64,000 bases of DNA, taken from contig JACTVC010000018.1 of the NCBI GenBank assembly GCA_018417955.1, positions 62,001 to 126,000 on the forward strand, written 5' to 3'. The DNA comes from Laccaria trichodermophora (lineage: Eukaryota; Basidiomycota; Agaricomycetes; Agaricales; Hydnangiaceae). Positions 11,482 to 22,958 of the stretch are shown in pieces (the stretch's first letter is position 1; each line of letters starts with the position of its first letter). The notes under the pieces were generated by a model. That model was given only the letters and a program-made list of their open reading frames with translations. It made no database searches and had not been told where the DNA came from. The position numbers were made by a program, and so were the translations under genes.

Positions 11482-13903
11482 TCACCCAATATCCATCTCG
11501 TCCCCCCTCGCCTTATGTTTCCCATTCCCATTCCCATGGCCGTTAATCTGTACCGCAGCATCGGGAGCAGCAGCAGCAGCAGTCCCAGTCCCACCCTCAT
11601 TCCCATTCGTCGTCCCCACCGATGATACCATAGAAGCATGCAACAACTTTTCCTTCACCTCCTCCTCAATCCCCTTATAAATACTCTCCTTCGGGAACCC
11701 CCATATCCTCCCAGGATTCAACCGCTGCTTCTCCTCAAAAACAGCCCCAACAGTGTCCACCCACTGTCTCCGAGTCTCCACGAGCTGCTTCAACTGGTCA
11801 TTCACCGTCAACCTGTTCTCTTCGTCCGGCGTCAACCCTAGCGCTGCCGGACAGGGAGGTACAGGCGGAGGCGCGTCCACGTCGATGACTCCAGCGGCTG
11901 CTGCCGCCGCCGCCGCCGCTGCACCCACTAGGGGCTTCTTCTTCTTCTTACTAAGCTTTGGGACGTCCTTCTTCTGCAACTTGGAGAAAAGCGTAGTGAT
12001 GTTCTTGTCAATGGCGTCCCTCAAGTCAAGATACTCCTGATACCCCAGTCGATCCCTCGCAATCGCTGCCAACCGTTCCTTACGCGCCTGATTCGTCGCC
12101 ACCACCACCCTGAGTTCCTCTTGCGCGTGTCGTAGGGCCGAGGCGATGGGATCGTCCACTTTTTCAGAATAGTCAGGCTGCCAGAAACAGAAACAGAACG
12201 AAACACGAGATTTTTCAGGGATGTAGAATTGTTGGGACAAGCACACCAGCTTACCACGCCGTCCAGAAGACCATGAAACCGCATCGTGTCGCGAACCCTG
12301 GCCTCCAGATCCGTCACATTTAACCGCTCCCTTCTCGCTGCTGCAGCGCCACTACCACCCGGCCGTCCCTCCATAGCATCCTCCGCCGCTTTGACGCCCT
12401 TCCACACATCTGGTATTGGGAAGAGAGAGCTGATGACACGGTCTGTCAGTGGCCCATGACCCCGCTCCTCACTAACGAGATCGGCGTCTTGAAGCGTTGA
12501 CGGATCCCATGTCGATTTGGGTGCAAGAAATGATGAAGCTGGCGCGTCTTTGAGCTTGGGCAGCCCATTATGAGGCATGTTCGCGTCATGTTCTTCCCAC
12601 ACTTCTAAGTAATGCACGCCGAGCTTGGGCATTACGAACGGCTCGACTTCATCGCCAGTGTACTCTAAGAATCCAACATCTTCTTCCCGAATATTCCGTA
12701 TCCATGGTTCTATGCTGGAGTAGAAGGTAGTCACAAGTGTTTGCGAGGGTGCTTTGATCTTTGTAAAGTCTTCCATGACGTCGGTGGTTTTGCTGGGTCC
12801 GGGTATTGGAGGTGGTGGTATTGGCGGTCGGAGTGGTAATAGCTGTTGGGGTGGTGGAAGAGAGAAATCTTGGCCCGCAGTGGCCTGATGAGAGCGAGTG
12901 TGCATGAAGCAAAGTCTTGGAACGAATCAGCGAGATAACAGACCTTGGGGTGTGGCTGGGAGGAAGAGGTGGTCGTTTTCTGGGATTTTATAGGTTGAGG
13001 ATTGGCAGACACCTGCGGGACAGGCGGAGTGGCTTTTCTGGGTCGTTGGGAACCTACCAAAGCGTTAGCAACGCGATAAAGAGGACAATGTGGAAAAGGT
13101 ACTGTGTTCGTTGTCACTTTCGCCACCCTCTCGTTTCCGTTTCTTTTTCTTCTTTTTCAGATCCTCGGCCGCTCTACAAAACAAAGATTAAGCACTAGTC
13201 TATCACGAGGTAAGATGTGCCACTAACGATCGGCGAGGGTCAACAGAAGATCTGGCGGACGAAGGTGGTAAGGTGCTGGTTGGATGGGAGTTGAGGCGAT
13301 TATTGGAAGGATGTCCATGCAAGGGTACTGATAACCTCGAATCGTTGGCTTCAGGAAGAGGTGTATCTGGAGTCCACATAGATTTCGGAGGACAGTCCGG
13401 ACCGCCACAGATTCAGTGGCATGGAGTGGAGATTGAATTTCGTGTGCAAAAGCAGTGTTTGTCGAACCATGATCGTCCGGTGAAAAATATATGTGATAGG
13501 GGCGCATGTAATCAAGTAAAGAGGCGTGAAAAGTGAAGAGTAATAGGTCGACGCGGTCAGACTTAGAACCATACCATCCAGAAAAAATACACGTACAGTC
13601 GCGTTCGCGTTTGATTTTGTCGACGGCCTTTGCTTTACCTTTTTCCCTCTCCTTCATCCGACGAAAGGAAGCCTCAATAGTTTTGAGATCCTCCCCGGCC
13701 TTCTTGGCTCGCTCGAGAGTTTTCTGCTTCATTAACTTGAGTTCCGCGAGGAGGATCTCAAGCTCTTCGGTTGGCGGAACTTGGTCCGGGGTATTCTTCA
13801 GCAAAGAAGACCGTAGCTGAGCCATGGGGAAAGTAGACAGTTTCGCAGACATCTCGACGTCACGGGTCGACAACTTGAGACCGACAGCTGAATGATCGTC
13901 CAA
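11482..13903 (-). CDS. ADA3: Transcriptional adaptor ADA3/NGG1 of the SAGA/ADA complexes
   Basis: ADA3 links the Gcn5 acetyltransferase and Ada2 within SAGA-type coactivators in the nucleus. Exons on the minus strand: 13597-13903, 13103-13171, 12944-13053, 12255-12884 and 11482-12177, giving 603 residues. The N-terminal part carries LLKNTPDQVPPTEELEILL, LKLMKQKTLERAKKAGEDLK and a basic KAKAVDKIKRERD segment. A lysine-rich AEDLKKKKKKRKREGG patch follows. Exon 4 holds the central region (MEDFTKIKAPSQTLVTTFYS, WDPSTLQDADL). Exon 5 begins with the C-terminal ADA3 domain (PDYSEKVDDPIASALRHAQE). A polyalanine run follows KKKKKPLVG. Intron 1 (13172-13596, 425 bases) is far longer than the others. 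Intron 1 joins best with donor GTACGT and the acceptor just before the AEDL segment. A scrambled fragment of this gene lies at 23.3-23.9 kb. Confidence 0.9.
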
Positions 13904-15169
13904 GAGGTGATCAACGTCGCCGAGCTCGTTGAAACGGATAAAAGTGAGAGTCTAGACGATGGTCGTCGAGATATCGACGACCTATACCGTCGTGATTCGA
14001 GGTCGGGAACAAGGTGCGCAATAACAAGATCACGAGCTCGCAATTATCTTATTTCTTATTTATTTATTTTGCACCCTGCACCAATGTCAACGCTCAACAA
14101 CTCTATTCACGATACCCTCTGCTTAGGGTGCCCGACGACAAGCATCAGTTTCTTTATGGACCAGGTCTTGATGAGCAGTGAGCACATCATTATGGTTGTG
14201 CCTTATTACGATAGGAATACTCATGAAATACTTTCAGCGTCGACGATCAATGCGAGGAGTTGACCAACCCAGGTCAACTTCAAGAATAAAATTTGGACTT
14301 CAACCTTTTCGTTCATCTTGGAACGAAAGCCAGCGTTGATGGACTTTACGACCACAAGTCACCCGCCGTTTCATGTTACATGCCTTAGTATGCCAAATGC
14401 GGCTCTCTTCCTTGTGGATGTATTATCCACCATAACGCTCGCAGGCTATGACGCTCACTCTATTGGTGTATAGCAATCCAACGTTGAAGGACATACTTGG
14501 CAGATAATTACGGGAAGAGGCGAAGGAGAGGAAAAATGTACAGGCGGAGCGGGAAGCGAGGTCGGCCAAAAGGCTTGAAGAGGGATCTCGGCGACAAACT
14601 TGAGCATCGTTAAGGTGGGGTATGGATGTTGTATGCTCTCCTTTTGAACGTAGGAATGTTTACTTATAATTACACTTGACTAGACGATATGAAGTAGGAT
14701 ATTCTTATTCCAAACAATATATTGATTCGCCAAGGCGGCAGGAAAAAGAAGTATCTTCGCAAGCATTTCTGGGCCCCTTTCATAAAATCCTTCAAATAGG
14801 ATGTGGTCACGTATCACAAAAAAATGCTTCGTATTCAATGCACTTCACCTAAATTCAATTTAGCGGCACTTCCAGCAGTCTTGTGCAGTCAACCGCGTGA
14901 GAAGTGCTAGATTGTTAATTCGATGGCCTTCGGAACACAGTGTTCGTTTTTCAAAACCGACGTCGCTTCGAATTTAAGCATTCTCTCACACCATTTTGGG
15001 CCGTGGCGGCTTCATCGCGCAGACAGGTTCCCAGCCACACATTTGCGTCGAAGCCGAATGGACTCCCTACCAAATCCAAGCTGTAGCTATGCTCCAAAAC
15101 CGTAATGGAGCCCTCTGCCCACAATGCAACAAGGTCTTCGTGCTCAAGTTCGTGCTCACCAGTAACCAA
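13904..15169. other. Intergenic stretch without a recognised gene
   Basis: It starts with the ADA3 promoter side and ends where the repeated flank of the SSP island begins. A T-rich tract lies near 14050-14070. No open frame here showed a family motif. Confidence 0.45.
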
Positions 15170-15819
15170 TGGAATAAGTTTATCGGAGCGGGCAGGCTAT
15201 GTTCCCTTCGAGGACAAGCCGAACGAGAGGCATGCCTGACCATTTTCATACCAGCACTCGGACCACGGAAAGCTTCTGAACTTTGGCAAGGTGGTTATAC
15301 TCCAGTCCAGTTTCTTCAATCTGGACATGAAACCCCCTAGTACGCGGCAATAGGGAAACGGATAAACGGGGAGAGCTAACTGAGGGACTACCCAATACGC
15401 GTGTTGAGGAAGCCGACAGGAGGCTGAGGTCAAGGTAAGCCATGTCCAGCACAAGGCCTGGTTGAACGCAACGGAAGAAAGAGGTTTTGGGTGGTGATGA
15501 CGTTGACTTGCTGCTGTCCCATCCTTGTCCCATGCAAGGCAATGAGTCGGTAATGCGATTCGGCAGACAGGTCCCTTCGTAGTGAGTATGTAATTAAGTG
15601 AAATAAAGCTCACGCCCCAGCGGTTTGGCGGACTACTCACTACGAAGTTCGGAATAAAAGGTGTCGATAAGCTAGTAAGCGACGCGTTTAAGAAAAAAAA
15701 AATAGTGCGCAGGTGTAGTTGCAAATTCCAACACATGCTAGTGAGGGTTCACGCAGTTTTTTCTGTGACCGTCTGCAAAGAATACATTGGCAAAATACAT
15801 TGAAAGGACTCTAAAATTA
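15170..15819. repeat. Repeated 3' flank of the SSP genes (first copy)
   Basis: This block recurs, diverged, at about 16.9-17.55 kb, 18.8-19.55 kb, 26.25-26.8 kb and partly at 39.55-39.8 kb, always beside the 3' end of a minus-strand SSP gene. Shared landmarks are the words ACCACGGAAAGCTTCTGAAC, GAACGCAACGGAAGAAAGA and CATGCAATATGCAATGAGTC (each with variation). No coding function is seen. It marks the amplification unit together with the SSP gene. Confidence 0.7.
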
Positions 15820-16269
15820 TTAGTTGCATTTTTTGCCAGTGCCAGGACAGCATTTAGCAACGCAACCCCAAGAACCCCTCCCACAGGACTTGTCACTGGT
15901 CGCAGCATGATCGTAGTCACAAGTCCGCGTGTGAGTAGTGACACACGTTCCAAGGACGGTGTCGGGACATGAATGACAGTATGGCTCAGGAGGACCTAAA
16001 TCACAATTTTCGCAAACAGCCGTCTCCTGCGAAAGTCAACATCAGGATGGGCACATTAGGCTGTGAAAAGAGGCCATACACTGCGATGAGCAAGCCCATC
16101 CAATGGATCACGAGCTTGGAACGACTCGATACGGTCCTGTCATCGATACAGGTCAGTCGCCCATCATGAGAAGAGTGGGACAGGGTAGGGTGAGCGTACT
16201 CACATTCCGAATGGTTGGGGTAGCATGAGCAACGACGGCGATGAGAGCGATGAAAAACAAAGTCTTCAT
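15820..16269 (-). CDS. SSP copy A: small secreted cysteine-rich protein, 109 residues
   Basis: Exons 16204-16269, 16080-16136 and 15820-16026, both introns phase 0. Exon 1 codes a secretion signal (MKTLFFIALIAVVAHA). Exon 2 is a 19-residue linker ending LDGLAHRS. Exon 3 carries eleven cysteines spaced CxxC, CxxC, C, C, C, C, CC, C. The exon 3 tail (CCPGTGKKCN) groups it with copies B, C and E. A TATTTAA box lies 61 bases upstream of the ATG. The protein is probably secreted and disulfide-bonded. I know no characterised family with this pattern, and no function can be assigned. An SLC41 exon-1 fragment sits head to head with it. Confidence 0.8.
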
Positions 16270-16329
16270 GATGAATCGGTGAACTGGGTGGATGCTAGTT
16301 CGTGAAGTTCGCCACTCGTCCAGAGCGCC

Positions 16330-16336
16330 TTAAATA
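16330..16336 (-). promoter_or_regulatory. TATTTAA core promoter box of SSP copy A (conserved across the family)
   Basis: TATTTAA (minus strand) ends 61 bases from the ATG. The same box at the same distance occurs in copies B (18102-18108), C (20097-20103), I (40319-40325), G (33699-33705) and H (36674-36680). In copy F it is at 31043-31049, slightly closer. Copy E has lost it. The region between box and ATG is also shared (for example GGCGAACTTCACGAACTAGC). Confidence 0.65.
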
Positions 16337-16429
16337 TGTTTGAATATGTGACTTCTGTGGACCCGTCACTGTATATGATGTCCGAGTCCTCGGGCGGTTT
16401 GTTGATGAATTATGGTTCAATGAGTTGGA

Positions 16430-16665
16430 GAACCGAAATGCAATGGTTGATGGAAGACTAAGTATATCGAATGGATTGCATGGAAGACGTCGCCGATCCC
16501 TGAGTCCCCCCTGGTCATATGTCAGACTTGCCTTCAGGCTAACAGTTTGGGCTACGATGAAGATGAATTTGACACCGATTGTGACGAGTCGAGTAGAAGT
16601 ATCATGACCCGAGCGATAGTGCGCGGTATTTGGCACCTGTGGGTAGGATATGGTTCGGTCAACAT
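16430..16665 (+). pseudogene. SLC41-like transporter exon-1 fragment (head to head with SSP copy A)
   Basis: The plus strand matches exon 1 of the intact transporter at 37452: a GGAAGACG-type start, the acidic stretch, and the end coding YSARYLEPVGRIW, here frameshifted. Nothing of the later exons follows, so it cannot make a transporter. It shares the intergenic region with SSP copy A, divergently. Confidence 0.65.
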
Positions 16666-16689
16666 TATGTCCGAATGTACTTTTCGACT

Positions 16690-16870
16690 CAAACACTGTG
16701 TTCTACCAGACATTGAAATCGTTACGTGGCATTCATTGGATGTTCCGAGTGGAGGTGGGTGGCGAGTGGCATAACGACAAACGTCGGCTTGAAAACAATA
16801 GTCTCCATCTCGGACCGACCAGGTTGAACGTGTTCGGGTCCCAGGTCTCTCGTCGGCTGCCAGCCAAATT
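16690..16870. repeat. Recurrent intergenic block next to transporter fragments
   Basis: A block with the words ATGTCCGAATGTACTTTTCG, GGCAAACACTGCGTTCTGCC and a GCGAGGCCTGGCGTAAGG-like end follows each transporter exon-1 fragment. Other copies lie near 18.43-18.64, 20.40-20.57, 24.23-24.45, 27.62-27.76 and 40.66-40.83 kb. Reverse-complement copies lie near 30.64-30.87, 33.17-33.43, 35.83-36.06 and 36.09-36.40 kb, upstream of plus-strand SSP genes. It is non-coding as far as I can see and unclassified. Confidence 0.65.
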
Positions 16871-17591
16871 TTGAAGCACGCTAAGCTAAACCCCAAACGA
16901 GAGGCACGCCTGACTATTCGCGTACCAGCACATAGGTCACGTAAAGCTGTCAAGGTTCAATTCCTCCAACCTGGGCCTAAAACGCCTATGTAGTACACGA
17001 TGCAGAGCCTGCGGGAAATGTGAACAATGAGAAGGTCAAACGGGGAGAGCGTACCAAGGACTCACTGGCAGTCGTTCAAGACGCCTGATGTGCACCGATA
17101 AAGCTATTATAGAGGTCTCTCTTCGAAACCGACAGGAGGCTCATGTCTAGATAAGTCATACAACGGAACAAAGACGTTTTGGTTGATCACAGTGACATTG
17201 ACAAAGTGATCACAGCTGTCCCATTCTGGTCCCATGCAATGTGCAATGAGTCGGTAATGCGATTTGGTAGACAGATCTTGGGTACTAGTTACGCGCCTAC
17301 CGTTTCCATAGTGAATTTGTAGTGAATAAGAAAATAAGATAAAGCTGACGCCTCAGCGGTTGGGAGCAAGCACTGAGGCCTGAGGTGGGCAGACTAAGTA
17401 CCACGAAGTCGGTGTCCGGAGCTAAGCGACGCGCTGAAGAAAATATAAATAGCGCGCAGGTGTAATGGCAAACTCCAACACACACACACTGCTTAGTGCT
17501 AGTGAGGGTTCACGCAAAGCTCACGCATTTTTTTCTGTGACCATCCGCAAACAATACATTGGCAGAATACATTGGAAGGACTCTAAAATTA

Positions 17592-18041
17592 TTAGTTGCA
17601 CTTTTTGCCGGTGCCAGGACAGCATTTAGCAACGCAACCCCAAGAACCCGTTCCACAGGAATTGTCACTGGTCTCAGCACCATCATAGTTACAAGTTTGC
17701 GTATGAGTATTGACACACCCTCCGAACCAGGTGCTGGGACATGCACGGCAGTATGGCTTGGGAGAACCTAAATCACAATTTTCGCAAAAAGCCGTCTCCT
17801 GCGAACTTCAACATCAGGATGAGCACATTAGGCTGTGAACAGAGGCCATACCCTGCGATGAGCAAGCCCATCCAATGGATCACGAGCTTGGAACGACTCG
17901 ATACGGTCCTGTCATCGATACAGGTCAGTCGCCCATCATGAAAAGAGTGGGACAGGATAGGGTGAGCGTACTCACATTCCGAGTGGTTGGGGTAGCATGA
18001 GCAACGACGGCGATGAGAGCGATGATAAACAAAGTCTTCAT
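17592..18041 (-). CDS. SSP copy B: small secreted cysteine-rich protein, 109 residues
   Basis: Exons 17976-18041, 17852-17908 and 17592-17798, phase-0 introns. The signal peptide differs from copy A by one I in MKTLFIIALIAVVAHA, and the linker ends GLAHRR. Exon 3 has eleven cysteines (FCENC, YCRAC, GGC, TC, SC, GC, KCC, KCN) and the CCPGTGKKCN tail. It is the closest relative of copy A: introns and both flanks are also nearly the same, so the duplication is recent. Changes between A and B fall mostly between the cysteines of exon 3. The TATTTAA box is kept at 61 bases. Confidence 0.82.
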
Positions 18042-18189
18042 GATGAATCGGTGAACTGGGTGGATGCTAGTTCGTGAAGTTTGCCATTTGTCCAGAGCGC
18101 CTTAAATATGTGACTTCTGTGGACCTGTCACTGTGTGTGATGTCCGAGTCCTCGGGCGGTTTGTTAAGGAATTATGGTTTAATGAGTTG

Positions 18190-18430
18190 GAGAACCGAAA
18201 TGCAATGTTTAATGGAAGACAATATCGAATGGATTAGCACCATGCATGGAAGATGTCGCCGACCCTCCAAGCCATTGAATGCCCCCAGCTCATGTGCCTC
18301 CTCAGGCTCCAAGTTTGAACGATGACTTTTGACACCGATTATGACGAGGCGAGTAGAGGCCTTCTTGGAAATACTCATGGACCAAGCTATAGTGCGCGGT
18401 ATTTAGAATCTGCGGGTAGGATATGATTCG
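18190..18430 (+). pseudogene. SLC41-like exon-1 fragment (head to head with SSP copy B)
   Basis: This is a second diverged copy of the transporter exon 1, running from a GAAGAC-type start through GGAAGATGTCGCCGACCC to the region matching the YSARYLE end. It is broken by frameshifts and lacks all membrane-spanning exons. Confidence 0.62.
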
Positions 18431-19598
18431 AACAACATACGTCCGATTGTGCTTTTCGACTCACTTTGAAATTGAGCCTGAAGGTCTTTCCGTCAATGGC
18501 AAACACTGCGTTCTGCCAGACATTAAAATCGTTATGCGGTATTCACTATATGATCCGAGTGGAGGTGGGTGGCGAGTGGCGTAAGGACAAACGTCGTCCT
18601 GTCTCGGAGCGACCAGGTTGAACATGTTCGGGTCCCGCGTCTTGACGTCGGCTCCCAGCCAAATTTTGAAGCTTCAAAATCGTTCGATTATTGCGGTGAA
18701 GCTGACGCTAAGCTAAGCCCTGAACGAGAGGCACGCCTTGCACTCAGGCCACGTAAAGCCGCCAAGGAAGTTATTCTCTGTTCCAATTTCTTCTAACCTG
18801 GATTCCTGGATACTAAACGCCTAGTAAGCGATTCACAGGCTGCCGGGAAAGGATTGAACGGGGAGATGTGACTGGAGGCCTGTTCAAGACGCGTGATGTG
18901 TGCCCGAGTCTCTCTTGAAACCGACGGGAGCCTAAGGTCAAGGTAAGTCATGACCAGTACCAACTCAGGCCACGGAAAGCTTCTGAACTTTGCCAAGGTG
19001 GTCATACTCTAGTCCAATTTCTTCAACCTTGACATGATTGAACCCCTAGTACGCGATGGAGTGCTTGCCGGAAATGTGAACGATGCACTATATGCATGCC
19101 ACAAAGTCAAGAAGAGGAAGAGGTTGGAGCTTACTGATGGACCGTTCAATGTGTGTCCCGATAAAGCTATCGATCTCTCTGCGAAACCGACGGGAGGGTA
19201 AGGTCAAGGTAAGTCATGTCCAGTACGAGGGTTGAACGCAACGGAAGAAAGATGTTTTGGTTGATGAACAAAGTCATTGCTTGTCCCATGCAATATGCAA
19301 TGAGTCGGTAATAAATAAAGCTTAGTATACCTCAGGCCTCAGTACTCAGTGGTCGAGAACAAGCACTGAGGTGAGGCAGAATACGAAGTTCGGAATAGAA
19401 GGTATCTGTAGCCAAACGACCCGTTGGAGGGAAAATCAACAGTGCAGGTGCAATCGCAAATTCCAACGCACATTACTCAACACATACATAAATGCATAAC
19501 TTCTGAAGGTTCCATGCCAATCAAAGCTAACGCATTTTTTCCTGTGACCATCCGCAAAGGATACATTGGCAGAATACAATGAGAGGACTATAAAACTA

Positions 19599-20036
19599 CT
19601 AGTTGCACTTTTTGGGACAGCATTTATCAACGCAACCCCATTGACCCCTTGGACAGGACTTGTCACTGGTCAGAGCATCATTATAGTCACAAGTCTGCGT
19701 ATGAGTATTGACACAACCTCCAAGAAGGGTGTCGGGACATGGAAAACAGTATGGCGTAGCAGGGCCTGAATCACAATCAGCGCAATTAGCCACCCCCTGC
19801 GAAATTCAACATCAGGAAAGACACATCAGGCTGTGAACAGAGGCCATACCCTGCGATGAGCAAGCCCATCCAATGAACCACTAGCTTGGAATGACTCGAC
19901 ACGGTCCTGCCATCGATACAGGTCAGTCGCCCATCATGATGATGGTGGCACATAGAGTGCGCGTACTCACATTCCGAATGGTTGCAGTAGCATGAACAAC
20001 GACGGCTGTGAGAGCAATGAAAAACAAAGTCTTCAT
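19599..20036 (-). CDS. SSP copy C: small secreted cysteine-rich protein, 106 residues
   Basis: Exons 19971-20036, 19850-19906 and 19599-19796, phase-0 introns. The signal peptide is MKTLFFIALTAVVVHA. The linker ends DGLAHRR. Exon 3 keeps eleven cysteines (NCADC, YCFPC, GGC, TC, SC, GC, KCC, KCN) but is three codons shorter than in A and B (CCPKKCN tail). The conserved THTQTCDY and WGCV segments place it in the minus-strand subgroup. The TATTTAA box is at 61 bases. No function can be assigned. The fragment head to head with it (20190-20420) is the best-preserved transporter exon-1 relic. Confidence 0.82.
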
Positions 20037-20189
20037 GATGAAGCAGTGAACTGGATGGATGCTAGTTCGTGAAGTTTTCCATCTGTCCAGAGGCCCTTAA
20101 ATACGGATGAATATGTGACTTCTGTGGACCCGTCACTGTATGTGATGTCGGAGTCCTCGGGCGGTTTGTTGATGAGATTCACGGCGCAC

Positions 20190-20420
20190 CACAACCATCA
20201 GGCAGATTGCAGTGGAAGACGTCGCCGAGCCTTTCAAGCCATTGAATCCCCCCGGCTCATGTGTCAAGCTTGCTCCTCAGGCTCCAAGTTTAAACGATGA
20301 CTTTGGCAGCGATCATGATGAGGCGAGCAGAGGCCTTCTTAGCAATAGTCATGGCCCGAGCTATAGTGCGCGGTATTTGGAACCTGTGGGTAGGATATGG
20401 TTCAAACAAACATATGTCCG
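20190..20420 (+). pseudogene. SLC41-like exon-1 fragment (head to head with SSP copy C)
   Basis: An open plus-strand stretch codes EDVAEPFKPLNPP, then LNDDFGSDHDEASRGLLS and YSARYLEPVGRIW, closely matching residues about 20-90 of the intact transporter. The match stops at the point where exon 1 of the intact gene nears its end, and the recurrent non-coding block follows. It is the only relic with a long intact frame. Confidence 0.75.
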
Positions 20421-20579
20421 AATGTCAAATTTTCGACTTACTCTGAGGCCTCTTCGTCAATGGCAAACACTGCGTTCTGCCAGACATGAAATCATTACGC
20501 GGCATTCATTGATTGATCACTGACTCGGAGGGTGGTCACCTTGCGAGACCTCAGGCTGTCATAAGGAGCATCAGGAAAA

Positions 20580-21215
20580 CTCACTTCCAATCTCGTTCAA
20601 TCAGACCCTTTGATTGATCTGAAGGCTTGTAAACTCAATGGAACACAAGGGTCCCCAGTCTTCTCGTCGCGTCCAGCCAAATTGAAGCCAATTTTCGCGG
20701 TGAAGCCGATCGCGACGTGTCAACTTGACACAAGCTGAAGTGGGGGTTGGTGGGAGGCAAATCTTGTTTGTCGACCAAACACGCCCCTCTTCCATTTCAT
20801 TCCACTAATCCCCATGCACGTAGTACGAGAGGAGACAAGCAACCTGAGGGCATACATATGTTCAAGGCGCTTTGGACAAGTGGCGAACTTAAACTCACTT
20901 TCAATCTCGTTCAATCGGACCCTTTGATTGATCTTTGAAGGCTTGTAAACTCAATGGAACACAAGGGTCCCCAGTCTTCTCATCGCGTCCAGCCAAATTG
21001 AAGCCGATTTTCGCGGTGAAGCCGATCGCGACGTTGACCTGAGCTGAAGTGGCCCGTGGCCCCGTGGGGCAAATCTTTTTTGTCGACCAAACACGCCCCC
21101 TCCTCTTCCATTTCATTCCACTAATTTAGTGTGCCATGCACGTAGTACGAAAGGAGACGAGCAGCCTGACGGCATACATATATTCAAGGCACTTTGGACA
21201 AGTGGCGAACTTGAC
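20580..21215. repeat. Direct tandem duplication of about 316 bases carrying an SSP promoter
   Basis: Two copies start near 20580 and 20896. Each ends with the SSP promoter words ATACATAT...TTCAAGGCGC and GACAAGTGGCGAACTT. The first copy leads into no gene. The second leads into a decayed SSP exon 1 and the acetyl-CoA synthetase fragments. The block also occurs, diverged, at about 28.4-28.6 kb. Confidence 0.7.
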
Positions 21216-22360
21216 GAACCCAGTTACCGGTTCATCATGAACGTCATGATGATGAACCAGTCATGAACACTTTGTTGCTACCTTTTTTATACCACTTCAA
21301 CCATCCGGAATGTAAGTACGCTCACCCCTATGTGCCATTTATTATTATCTGATGAGCGACTGACCTGATGAGTTCAGAGAGAGAAGGCAAATCACTTACG
21401 CCGAGCTTCTCCGCGAAGTCTGCAGCATCGCCAATGTTCTCAAATCTTGCAAAAGGCGATATCGCCTTCCTATGACATGGCAGGCAGTTGCAGTCCTCCT
21501 CGCCTGCGCGCGTATCGGTGCTGTTGACTGGGCTGTATTTGCCAGCTTCTTTTTCGAGTCTTTGTACGCTCACCCTTATGCGCCATATTTATCTGATGGG
21601 CGACTGACCTGATTAGCCCAGAGAGAGAAGGCAAGTCACTTACACCAAGCTTCTCCCCGAAGTTTGCAGCATCGCCGCCAATGTTCTCAGATCTGGCAGT
21701 CTCAAGAAAGGTGATATCGCCTTCCTATGATGTGGCAGTCAGTCGCAGTCTTCCTCGCCTGCGCGCGCATTGGCGCCGTTCACTCGGTTGTATTTGCCAG
21801 CTTATTTTTCGAGTCTTTGTACGCTCACCCCTATGCGCCATGTTTATCTGATGGGCGACTGACCTGATGAGTTCAGAGAGAGAAGGCAAATCACTTACGC
21901 CGAGCTTCTCCCCGAAGTTTGCAGCATCGCCGCCAATGTTCTCAAATCTTGCAGTCTCAAGAAAGGCGGATATCGCCTTCCTATGACATGGCAGGCAGTC
22001 GCAGTCGTCGCCTGCGCGCGTTCACTGGGCTGTATTTTCCAGCTTCTTTTTCGAGTCTTTGTACGCTCACCCCTACAGTGCGCCATTGTTATCTGATGGG
22101 CGACTGACCTGATGAGCCCAGAGAGAGAAGGCAAGTCACTTACGCCGAGCTTATGAGTTCAGAGAGAGCAGGCAAATCACTTACGCCAAGCTTCTCCCCA
22201 AGTTTACAGCATCGCCGCCAATGTTCTCAAATCGTGCAGTCTCAAGAAAGGCGATATCGCCTTCCTATGATATGGCAGGCAGTCGCAGTCTTCCACGCCT
22301 GTGCGCGTATCGGCGCCGTTCACTCGGTTGTATTTGCCAGCTTCTTTTTAGGATTGACAC
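21215..22360 (+). repeat. Tandem chimeric units: SSP exon 1/intron 1 plus an acetyl-CoA synthetase fragment
   Basis: A decayed SSP start (about 21236-21310) is followed by units that begin with SSP intron-1 sequence (GTACGCTCACCCCTATG, then GGGCGACTGACC) at 21316, 21564, 21819 and 22061. A shorter fifth piece starts near 22154. Each unit then carries bases matching the acetyl-CoA synthetase segment [12 protein letters not shown] through KKGD and PMTWQAVAV, with a frame break between them, and ends at the match to [10 protein letters not shown]. Unit spacing is 242-255 bases. None can code for an enzyme. The same chimera heads the larger pseudogene at 28.6-30.5 kb. Confidence 0.78.
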
Positions 22361-22517
22361 GCTGGGGAGCTGATCATACCCTGATGCCCATGGTGCCAAA
22401 ATGACTTCAGATACAGTGCTGTCACAACGCTGTGACGCTATCCAGACATACATTTAATGTGCTCTAGACAAATGGTGAACTTGACGAACTCGCATCCATC
22501 CAGTTCACCGATTCAGC

Positions 22518-22958
22518 ATGAAGACGTTGTTTTTCATCCCTCTCATAGCCGTCATTGTTCGTGCTACTCCAACTTTTCGGAGTGTGAGTACGCTCACTTC
22601 CCTATGTGCCACCATTTTCATGATGGGCGACTGACCTTGTATCAATGACAGGACCGTATGGAGTCATTCCAAGCTAATCGTTATTCATTCGATAATAATT
22701 TTGTTCATCAGAAGGTTTGTCCTCCGTTCACAACGTAATGTATTCTTCCTGATGTTGGATTTTGCAGGAGATAACTGTTTCTTGCGTTGACTGTGGTCCA
22801 AATCCTATCGAGCCATACTGCCGTGAATGTTCAGGAAGGGCATTTTTGGAGAGTGTTTAAGTACCCAATCGGGCACTTGTGTTTATGATGGTGCTCTGCC
22901 CAGTCACGACATTTCCTGTGGAACAGGTTTCTGGGGTTGTATTGCTGACTGTTGCTAA
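22518..22958 (+). pseudogene. SSP copy D, broken by a one-base deletion in exon 3
   Basis: Exon 1 (22518-22583, MKTLFFIPLIAVIVRA) and exon 2 (22652-22714, 21 codons) are open, and exon 3 starts at 22768. Compared with copy F, one base is missing in the AGGGC run near 22840, which brings an early TAA. Past that point the other frame again shows the family cysteines to a stop at 22956-22958. Upstream sequence also matches copy F, so D and F are sister copies. A sequencing error in the run cannot be excluded. Confidence 0.75.

Noticed and set aside
11482..12900. Several long plus-strand frames opposite ADA3, including an alanine- and leucine-rich one
   Set aside because: They are antisense shadows of the GC-rich ADA3 exons. 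The minus-strand frame carries the family motifs and consistent splice sites.
20190..20420. An independent gene for the open transporter exon-1 fragment
   Set aside because: It matches only the cytosolic N-terminus of the transporter and ends at the shared breakpoint. A functional product is not supported.
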